NCBI RefSeq assembly: GCF_946892675.1
Contig: NZ_CAMPOV010000001.1
Location: 656,033-720,032 of the forward strand
Reading direction: 5' to 3'
From: Arthrobacter sp. Marseille-P9274
GTDB taxonomy: Bacteria > Actinomycetota > Actinomycetes > Actinomycetales > Micrococcaceae
DNA length: 64,000 nt
In this document: in pieces, positions 58,164 to 64,000 of the stretch
How positions within the stretch are numbered: position 1 is the first letter of the stretch
Layout: every line of letters starts with the position of its first letter
Program-made: the position numbers and the translations under genes
The notes under the pieces: generated by a model
Seen by the model: the letters and a program-made list of their open reading frames with translations, nothing else
Databases searched by the model: none
What the model was told of the DNA's origin: nothing

Positions 58164-58990
58164 CAGACGATTTCCTGCAGCGCACCGCCGAAGTCTTCCC
58201 AGTCCCTCGGGTCGTGGGCAATCCACAGGCTGGCATCTTCCGTGTCGCGCAGGTGCTTCAGCTTCGCGATGGAGGCTCGTCCCTCGTCGAAGTCCCAGTC
58301 CGAGGGATCGACTTCGTCCCATTCCACCGCTTCGCGCAGGTGCACCGTGTCGCCGGTCAGGAGGATGTTCTGGGACGGCAGCCGGACCAGTGCGCTCAGT
58401 TCCCCCGGTGTGTGGCCGGGCGTGTGGTGGATGGTGATGGCGCCGTCGCCGAACAGATCCTGGCTCGGTGCCTGGACGGTATGCCAGTCGAACGCCTGGA
58501 CCTCCTCGGTGAAGTCGGTGGGGTTGAAGAGATGCGAGGTGGAGGGACCGTGGCCTGCCTGCCACTGCAGTTCACCGGGGCCGGCGTAGAACTTGGCCTG
58601 CGGGAAGAGGTACAGGCCGCCCGCGTGGTCTGCATGGGTATGCGAGAGAACCACATGTGTGACGTCCTCCGGCCGGTACCCGAGCTTGGCCAGCTGCCGG
58701 TCGATCCGCTGCTCCGGTTCGCCCACGATCATGTCCCGCTCCGGCCGGCCTTCGCCGTACACGAGTCCCGGATCGTCGCAGACCAGGGGGTTCATGCCGG
58801 TGTCGAACAGGACCAGTCCCTGCTCGTGCTCGATCAGGTACGCGGGGAGGGGAATCCGGACGGTTCCCTCGGCACCGACCACCAGATGGGCGGCATCGAT
58901 GTCCATCTTGGGTGAATCGAGTCCCCACATGCGCAGGTTGGTCGACGGGACCTCCTGCCGGCGGGCGGACAGAGGCGTAGCTTGCGTCAT
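58163..58990 (-). CDS. Metallo-beta-lactamase-fold hydrolase (AHL lactonase-like)
   Basis: 275 residues. The metal motif VVLSHTHADHAGGLYLFPQAKF (HxHxDH), the later HHTPGHTPGELSALV, and TGDTVHLREAVEW with its Asp complete the two-metal site. YLIEHEQGLVLFDTGMNP is typical of the AHL lactonase (AiiA/AttM) subfamily. In a catabolic operon a lactone or ester hydrolase is more probable than a quorum-quenching role. It overlaps FmdB by one base and follows the alpha/beta hydrolase by 9 bp. Confidence 0.88.
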   Translation of the reverse strand: MTQATPLSARRQEVPSTNLRMWGLDSPKMDIDAAHLVVGAEGTVRIPLPAYLIEHEQGLVLFDTGMNPLVCDDPGLVYGEGRPERDMIVGEPEQRIDRQLAKLGYRPEDVTHVVLSHTHADHAGGLYLFPQAKFYAGPGELQWQAGHGPSTSHLFNPTDFTEEVQAFDWHTVQAPSQDLFGDGAITIHHTPGHTPGELSALVRLPSQNILLTGDTVHLREAVEWDEVDPSDWDFDEGRASIAKLKHLRDTEDASLWIAHDPRDWEDFGGALQEIV

Positions 58991-58999
58991 TGCGTGCTC

Positions 59000-60010
59000 C
59001 TAGCTGATGTCGAGACCGGCGAGCCATTGCAGGACCGGCGCAAAAATGTCTTTGGTGTTGCTTTCGAAAATCAATCCGTGCCCGTTGCCTGAGATCCCCA
59101 GCTCCTCCAGCCGCAGCTGTGAAGCGACTGCCCCCGCGCTGTTCAAGAAGGCCACCGTCTTGGCGTCGTTGTCCGCCCGGCCGGAGGCTTCCGCGGAGAC
59201 TACGAGCACCGGCACTCCACCCAGGGGCGGCTCGTGGCTACCGAATGGCGCCTCCAGCGGGACGGCAGTCACGCCGTGCTCCAGCCGCCCGCGAGGCCCG
59301 AGGGACTGGTACGGAGGCCCGATGGGTTCGACGGCGACGATGGCGCGGACGTTATGGCGGGCCCGGGCGGCGGCCAGCCAGCCGCCGGCGGCACCGGCGG
59401 AATGGGTCACGAGCACCGCCGGGCCGGTGCGCTCCAGCAGGTCGGCGATGCGCCGGGCGTCCAGCTCCTGCCCGAGGGGCGTGTCCGTCAGCATGCCGGA
59501 CGAGGAGGCGACCAGGGCATCCAGCTCTGCCGAACCGGGTCGACGGCCCCATGCCCAGGCGGGATTGACCGCCGTCATGCTTCCCACCGTCGTACTTTCC
59601 GCCGTCGCACTTCCCTCTTCCGGCACGAAAACCGCCGCCGCCCCCGCATAGCCGGGGAACCCCGTGCGCGCCCCCAACCGCTCCGGGTCATACGGCGAGC
59701 GCCCGTGCCCGGGCCGGTCCAGCAGGTACGCGGGGAAACCCTGTTCCACGGCTTGCGGCGCCCAGCCGGGGACGTCGTCCGCCACGCCGAGCCAGTCGGT
59801 GGACTGCCCGCCGCCGCCGTGGACGAAGACGAACGGGCATTTGTCCGTCCCGGAGGCCGGAGCCTCCCACTGGACCCAGGCAGGGCCCAGTTGCCACGCC
59901 CGCCTTCCGGAGTCCTGCAGATCGCCGGGCAGGAAGAACCCGCCGGTCCGCACCGTACGCGCCAAGGCGCTGTGGTGCGGACCGGCAGCGTTTTCAGCCA
60001 TCGCTGGCAT
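59000..60010 (-). CDS. Alpha/beta hydrolase
   Basis: 336 residues; ATG 60010 (MPAMAENAAG) or ATG 60001. The oxyanion region is CPFVFVHGGGGQSTDWLG, the nucleophile elbow is VTHSAGAAGGW (Ser), and the catalytic His is probably in SGNGHGLIFESN near the C-terminus. RPGHGRSPYDPERLGARTG is a common alpha/beta hydrolase feature. It may hydrolyse an ester or a ring-fission product. It sits 5 bp after the P450 stop. Confidence 0.86.
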   Translation of the reverse strand: MPAMAENAAGPHHSALARTVRTGGFFLPGDLQDSGRRAWQLGPAWVQWEAPASGTDKCPFVFVHGGGGQSTDWLGVADDVPGWAPQAVEQGFPAYLLDRPGHGRSPYDPERLGARTGFPGYAGAAAVFVPEEGSATAESTTVGSMTAVNPAWAWGRRPGSAELDALVASSSGMLTDTPLGQELDARRIADLLERTGPAVLVTHSAGAAGGWLAAARARHNVRAIVAVEPIGPPYQSLGPRGRLEHGVTAVPLEAPFGSHEPPLGGVPVLVVSAEASGRADNDAKTVAFLNSAGAVASQLRLEELGISGNGHGLIFESNTKDIFAPVLQWLAGLDIS

Positions 60011-60015
60011 ACCCG

Positions 60016-61212
60016 TCAGACCGCGGGAGTCAGCCGGACGGGCACGTAGTCATGTCCGAAGGCCTGGTAGTTCACAGTCTGGCGCGGCTCGCCGACCAGC
60101 TCGATTTTCTCGATGCGTTCGACCATAGCGCGCAACAGGGTGCGGGCCTCCAGCCGGGCCACCTGGTTGCCGGCGCAGGTGTGGATGCCGAAGCCGAAGG
60201 ACAGGTGCCCGCCCTTCAGGTCCCGGTCGACGCGGAACTCGTTCGGTGCGTCATACTGGCGCGGGTCCCGGCCGGCGCCGAGCCACATGGTGAGGATCTT
60301 GGCGCCTTGGGGAATCCGGACGCCGCCCAGGACGGTCTCCTTGGCCGCGTACCGGCCGCCGTACCGGGAAGCCGGGTAAAAACGGATCGCTTCCTCCCAG
60401 GCGTTGTCGACGAGGTCCGGGTTGGCGCGCAGTTTCTCCCACTCCCCCGGGTTATCGGCGAAGGCGCGGATCATCGAGGCGATCGATGCGGTGGTGGTAT
60501 CGAAACCGGCTGCGAAGATGGACTTCAGGATCTGCTGGGCCGTGTGCTCGGAGATCTTGCCCTCGTCCGCCATCGAGTAGAGCTGCCAGCCGATGCCGCC
60601 CTCGCGCTGCACTTCGCGGGCCGTGTTGGATTCGACCCATTCCATGGCTTCGGCGCCGCTGGCCAGCTTCCGGGCCTGGAGGTCGCTGGGCGGCCCGAAG
60701 ACGTTGAAGACGGCGTCCCCGAACTTCAGCAGCAGCTCGCGGCCTTCCTCGGGCAGGCCCAGCACGTCAGGGAAGACCTTGAGCACGTACTTGACCGAGA
60801 GGTCGTTGTAGGCGTTGATCTCGGCCGGGCCGTCCGCCAGCATATTGTCGAGCAGCTTCTCGGCCTCGGCCCTGAAGTACTCCGACATCTTGGCCAGGTT
60901 GTCCGCGTCGAAGACCTTGAACACGGCGGATTTCGACGCCGTGTGCTCGGGCGGGTCCTCCAGGATCAGGGTGCGCGGGCGGAACGGCGAGGGCGCGTAG
61001 AACGGGCGGTCCGTCGAGGAGAACGTCCGCCAGTCACGCAGCGCCTTCTGGATTTCGGCGAAGCGGGTGATGGCGTAGTAGTCGTACTTCTCCATGTAGA
61101 CGACGGGTGCGATCTCGCGCTGTTCGCCGTCGTACCGGTGGACGTCGTGGAGCGACTCGAGGGTAAAGGCGTCGTAGTCGGAAACCGGCGCCTCGATGAT
61201 GGTTTCAGTCAT
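60016..61212 (-). CDS. Cytochrome P450, CYP199-like (aryl acid oxidation)
   Basis: 398 residues with an intact I-helix FAAGFDTTTASIASM, ExxR (EEAIR) and haem loop FGFGIHTCAGNQVAR (Cys about 346). Several blocks resemble CYP199A enzymes of Rhodopseudomonas, which demethylate 4-methoxybenzoate: APVVYMEKYDYYAITRFAEI, RPRTLILEDPPEHT, and VFPDVLGLPEEGRELLLKFGDAVFNVFGPPSDL. An O-dealkylation or hydroxylation of a benzoate-type compound is thus inferred. No ferredoxin gene of its own is nearby; the phthalate-dioxygenase-reductase-type gene in the same operon (63328-64000) is the likely electron donor. Confidence 0.9.
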   Translation of the reverse strand: MTETIIEAPVSDYDAFTLESLHDVHRYDGEQREIAPVVYMEKYDYYAITRFAEIQKALRDWRTFSSTDRPFYAPSPFRPRTLILEDPPEHTASKSAVFKVFDADNLAKMSEYFRAEAEKLLDNMLADGPAEINAYNDLSVKYVLKVFPDVLGLPEEGRELLLKFGDAVFNVFGPPSDLQARKLASGAEAMEWVESNTAREVQREGGIGWQLYSMADEGKISEHTAQQILKSIFAAGFDTTTASIASMIRAFADNPGEWEKLRANPDLVDNAWEEAIRFYPASRYGGRYAAKETVLGGVRIPQGAKILTMWLGAGRDPRQYDAPNEFRVDRDLKGGHLSFGFGIHTCAGNQVARLEARTLLRAMVERIEKIELVGEPRQTVNYQAFGHDYVPVRLTPAV

Positions 61213-61243
61213 GATTGCGTTCCTTCGTGGACAGTTCTAATGA

Positions 61244-62095
61244 TCAGGAGCCGGCTTGACGTGCCGCGGGCGGGATGCCCGTAGTCATCCAGTCGAGCCG
61301 CCGCCGGACACCCGCTTGCGCCATCTGGGGATGGGTGAGGACGAAGAAGCTGTTGTCGCGGATCGCGTCGAGGACCTTGTCGGCCACCTCGGCGGGCTCC
61401 AGCCCGATCTCCGCGGTCGTCGCGGCCAGGCGCTCCATGACGGCGACGCGGCCGGGCTCGGTCGCGGCGGGCACGTCGGCCGGCCGGTTCCGCTCGGCCT
61501 CGACCATGCGGGTCTTGACCGGCCCCGGTGCCAGGAGCGAGACACCGACGTTGCTGCCTCCGGTGCGCAGCTCGATCTCCAGGGACTCGCTCATCCCCAG
61601 CACCGCGAACTTCGAGGCGCAGTACGGCGTCATGGTCGCAGTGCCCGAGTTGAAGGCGGCCACGGAAGCGGTGTTGACGATGTGGCCGCCGCCGTTCGCT
61701 TCGAGGAGGGGCAGGAACACCCGGCAGCCGTTGAGCACGCCGAAGAAGTTCACGTCCATCACCCAGCGCCAGGCCTCCTCCGGAATGCTCAGGAAGCTGC
61801 CGCCGGTTTCCACCCCGGCGTTGTTGCAGACGACGTCGACGCGGCCGAATTTGGCCAGCACCGCGTCGGCCAGCGCCTGCAGGTCCTCGACCCTGCGGAC
61901 GTCGGTGCGGACCCCAACGACCTCCCCGTGGGCGGAGAGTTCGCCGGTCGCCTTGTCCAGGGCGGACTGCTCGACGTCGGCAATCGCCACGCGCATGCCT
62001 TCCTGCAGGAAACGCTGTGCCATGGCGAAGCCGATGCCGCTGGCGCCGCCGGTGACAACGGCCGTCCGTCCGGCGAAGTCGCTGATGCCGGCCAT
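61244..62095 (-). CDS. Short-chain dehydrogenase/reductase
   Basis: 283 residues from ATG 62095 (MAGISDFAG); an upstream GTG at 62104 is possible. NAD(P) site TAVVTGGASGIGFAMAQRFL, VVCNNAGVETGG, catalytic Ser in VNTASVAAFNSG and YCASK. The LLAPGPVKTRM loop and long C-terminal helix (RRRLDWMTTGIPP) resemble SDRs of aromatic catabolism. It starts 2 bp after the FAD monooxygenase stop and precedes the P450 by 31 bp, so the three are one unit. It may oxidise an alcohol or dihydrodiol intermediate. Confidence 0.9.
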   Translation of the reverse strand: MAGISDFAGRTAVVTGGASGIGFAMAQRFLQEGMRVAIADVEQSALDKATGELSAHGEVVGVRTDVRRVEDLQALADAVLAKFGRVDVVCNNAGVETGGSFLSIPEEAWRWVMDVNFFGVLNGCRVFLPLLEANGGGHIVNTASVAAFNSGTATMTPYCASKFAVLGMSESLEIELRTGGSNVGVSLLAPGPVKTRMVEAERNRPADVPAATEPGRVAVMERLAATTAEIGLEPAEVADKVLDAIRDNSFFVLTHPQMAQAGVRRRLDWMTTGIPPAARQAGS

Positions 62096-62097
62096 AA

Positions 62098-63306
62098 TTA
62101 CCACGCTCCGATCAGGGAAGGCGTTTCCAGGGACTTCGGGAAGAGCAGGCGCTTGACCACGGCTTCCTCGTCCGTGCGGAGCCGGCGGAGTGCCGCCAGG
62201 TCTTCCTCCAGCCGCTCGGGATCCGACGAATGGTAGACCATCCGCTTGTTGTTGCTGGCGGTCGGGTTGACGATCTCGGTGAAGACCCGGCGGCGTTCAC
62301 GGGCGTACTCATCCAGCACGGCGTCGTCGGCCTCGCCCCGGATAACCGCGGCCAGCGCCTCGGCAAGCACGTAGGTATCGAAGAGGCCGCTGGTCAGCCC
62401 GAGCCCGCCAGTCGGGTTGGTCGCGTGGGCCGCGTCTCCGGCCAGCAGCACCCGTCCGGAGCGGAACGAGGTAGCAGCCCGCTGGTGCATGCTGTAGGGC
62501 GAGAAGGCCTCGACGACCACGTTCTCCGGGTCCTTGACGATGGAGGCGAAGAAGCCGGGCATGCGCTCCGCGACCTGTTCTTCCGGCAGGGACGCGTCTT
62601 CGCAGTAGGTGTAGCGCCACAGCCCCGTCTCGCCGCTGTTATCGATCTTGGTGATGATCGCGCCGTACTGGTCGTCGATGAGCATGGTGGTCTGACTGTA
62701 GCCCGCAGCTTCGAAGGGATAGCGGATGTTGGTAGCCACGAAGCGCTCGGGCCAGGTGATGCCGTCGAAGTCGATGCCCTGGCTTTGGCGGACCCGGCTC
62801 CGCGCTCCGTCGGCACCGATCAGCCAGGAACCTGACGCCGTGACCGTGCCCTTCGCCGTTTCGAAGCTGGCAGTCACCGAGTCCGCGTCCTGCTCCAGCC
62901 CGACGAACTTGTGGTTCCAGAAGACCTCGGCGTTCGGGTAGCGGGACAGATGTTCAAGGGCGATCTCGACGAGGACGTTCTGGCCGAGGTGCAGGTTGTA
63001 CGGATGCTTGACGTGTCCTTCGAGGGACTTGAGCCCGTAGTGGATCTCCTCGCCGGTCTTGTGCACCTTGTAGGTGTAGTCCTGCTTGAGGAAGCCCCTC
63101 GCGGTAGCATCCTCGAACAGGCCCAGGCGCTCCAGCCCGTCCAGGACGGACCAGTGGTACACCATGGCCCGCGGCGACTGCACAACCTCGGCCGCCCGCT
63201 CGAAAACCGCCACCGGAACGCCGGCCCGGGCCAAGCCCAAAGCGTTGAGGATGCCAACGGGTCCGGCTCCGATGATGAGGACGGGCTGCTGCTGCTCGTT
63301 GTTCAT
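62098..63306 (-). CDS. FAD-dependent aromatic monooxygenase (PHBH/MhpA-like)
   Basis: 402 residues. The ADP-binding motif VLIIGAGPVGILNALGLARAGVPVAVFER starts the protein, the DG motif is IGADGARSRVR near residue 165, and the GD motif is GRVLLAGDAAHATNPTGGLGLTSG near 285. These are the signs of class A flavoprotein hydroxylases. Hydroxylation, perhaps oxidative decarboxylation, of a phenolic acid would lead towards hydroxyquinol, the substrate of the dioxygenase in the neighbouring operon. It has only about 400 residues, so it lacks the C-terminal thioredoxin-like domain of phenol hydroxylases. Confidence 0.9.
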   Translation of the reverse strand: MNNEQQQPVLIIGAGPVGILNALGLARAGVPVAVFERAAEVVQSPRAMVYHWSVLDGLERLGLFEDATARGFLKQDYTYKVHKTGEEIHYGLKSLEGHVKHPYNLHLGQNVLVEIALEHLSRYPNAEVFWNHKFVGLEQDADSVTASFETAKGTVTASGSWLIGADGARSRVRQSQGIDFDGITWPERFVATNIRYPFEAAGYSQTTMLIDDQYGAIITKIDNSGETGLWRYTYCEDASLPEEQVAERMPGFFASIVKDPENVVVEAFSPYSMHQRAATSFRSGRVLLAGDAAHATNPTGGLGLTSGLFDTYVLAEALAAVIRGEADDAVLDEYARERRRVFTEIVNPTASNNKRMVYHSSDPERLEEDLAALRRLRTDEEAVVKRLLFPKSLETPSLIGAW

Positions 63307-63327
63307 GCTGTGATGTCCCTGCCTGAT

Positions 63328-64000
63328 CTAGAGTTCGAGTTCGATGACGTCGGACTTGGCCCGGGAGACACAGATCATCATCATCTCGTTGGAAGCCTTT
63401 TCCTCGTCGCTGAGGATGGAATCGCGGTGGTCGGCCTCGCCGCACAGGATGCGGGTCTCACAGGTTCCGCAGGTTCCTTCCATGCAGGAGAAAATCACGG
63501 GCGCCCCCGCTTCCTCGGCGACCTCGACGATATTACGGTCCGCGGGCACCTCGATTTCCAGTCCGCTCAGGGCGAGCCTGACCGTGAACGACGACGTTGC
63601 GGCCGTCAGCGCCTCAGCGTCCTTGGGCGCGAAGCGCTCCAGGTGCAATGTCCCGGCGGGCCAATCCGCCGTCGTGCTTTCCAACGCCCGCAGCAGCCCC
63701 TCGGGACCGCAGGCATAGATCTTGTAGTCCTCGCGGGGAGTCCCCAAAAGGGCGGCCAGGTCCGGGAAGCCGAACTCATCATCCGGGCGGATCTCGACTT
63801 TGCCGGGGTACGCGTCCGCGAGTTCCTTCCAGAAGCCCATCGAAGAGCGTGAGCGTCCCATGAAGGTCATCTTCCAGTCCGCGCCCTGCCGCTCTGCCGC
63901 CTCGATCATGGGCATCATCGGGGTGACGCCCACGCCTGCCGCGATGAAGTGGTAGGCAGGGGATTCCACCAGCGGGAAATTGTTCCGGGGGCCGGACACC
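63328..64000 (-). CDS. Phthalate-dioxygenase-reductase-type ferredoxin oxidoreductase (partial, N-terminus beyond right edge)
   Basis: At least 223 residues of the C-terminal part. The NAD-binding domain shows FIAAGVGVTPMMPMIEAAERQG and IYACGPEGLLRALE. A C-terminal plant-type [2Fe-2S] domain has SCMEGTCGTCETRILCG and a final Cys in MMMICVSRAKSD. This is the order FMN, NAD, 2Fe-2S seen in PDR, VanB and related reductases. The gene is upstream of the FAD monooxygenase (21 bp) and is probably the electron donor of the CYP199-like P450, an unusual pairing. The flavin domain lies outside the window. Confidence 0.9.
   Translation of the reverse strand, partial: VSGPRNNFPLVESPAYHFIAAGVGVTPMMPMIEAAERQGADWKMTFMGRSRSSMGFWKELADAYPGKVEIRPDDEFGFPDLAALLGTPREDYKIYACGPEGLLRALESTTADWPAGTLHLERFAPKDAEALTAATSSFTVRLALSGLEIEVPADRNIVEVAEEAGAPVIFSCMEGTCGTCETRILCGEADHRDSILSDEEKASNEMMMICVSRAKSDVIELEL

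Noticed and set aside
58163-58990. Dedicated quorum-quenching AHL lactonase
   Set aside because: The fold fits, but the gene is locked in a catabolic operon, so a pathway lactone or ester is more likely.

Overview
The window is high-GC chromosomal DNA from an actinobacterium, most likely a soil member of the Micrococcales (Arthrobacter-like). The clues are GTG starts with AGGAGG-type ribosome sites, dense ATGA/TGATG-coupled operons, SHOCT and DUF222/HNH (13E12) proteins, an F420-0 uptake cassette and many catabolic operons. Genus is inferred from gene content only. No rRNA, tRNA or CRISPR was seen.

Region 1 (1-18955) looks like a nitrogen-compound catabolic island. A leftward operon runs APC permease, cytochrome P450, [3Fe-4S] ferredoxin, ferredoxin reductase and a glutamine-synthetase-like enzyme (cut by the left edge). 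This set resembles the secondary-amine (piperidine/pyrrolidine/morpholine) P450 clusters of mycobacteria. Next to it lie a CaiB/BaiF CoA-transferase, a PucR regulator (apparently frameshifted at its start), a class III aminotransferase, a clear glutaryl-CoA dehydrogenase, an aldehyde dehydrogenase and a 3-hydroxyacyl-CoA dehydrogenase. Together they could take 5-aminovalerate through glutarate to crotonyl-CoA, which is where piperidine oxidation would lead. A lone PII protein, a LeuB-family dehydrogenase and an ALDH/SDR pair follow.

Region 2 (19081-31362) holds a multicopper oxidase/SHOCT/PNPOx-like group, an HNH protein, an amidase and a dipeptide-type ABC transporter. A divergent GntR/FCD regulator follows. 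A TGGTCTGACCA palindrome lies both in front of that regulator/transporter and in front of the ALDH/SDR pair 14 kb away, which suggests one regulon.

Region 3 (31506-44055) holds a GH92 glycosidase coupled to a GT4 glycosyltransferase, small membrane and secreted proteins, and a DJ-1/RibD/methyltransferase trio. It also contains a complete IS3-family (IS150-like) element with a TAT target duplication, an FAD-linked oxidase and two small proteins.

Region 4 (44170-52618) is an F420-centred block. An LLM oxidoreductase, hydantoinase and nitrilase-family amidohydrolase form one leftward operon. A three-gene putative F420-0 ABC importer runs rightward and collides tail to tail with a leftward operon of an FGD-like LLM enzyme and F420-0 gamma-glutamyl ligase (CofE). 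This fits scavenging of F420-0 followed by glutamylation.

Region 5 (52831-64000) is an aromatic catabolic locus. A rightward operon encodes an MHS transporter, maleylacetate reductase, hydroxyquinol 1,2-dioxygenase, a carboxymuconolactone-decarboxylase-family protein and a 3-hydroxyisobutyrate-dehydrogenase-like enzyme. A leftward operon encodes a phthalate-dioxygenase-reductase-type protein (cut by the right edge), an FAD monooxygenase, an SDR, a CYP199-like P450, an alpha/beta hydrolase, an MBL-fold lactonase-like enzyme and an FmdB-type zinc ribbon. The two operons converge on a perfect 20-bp terminator hairpin.
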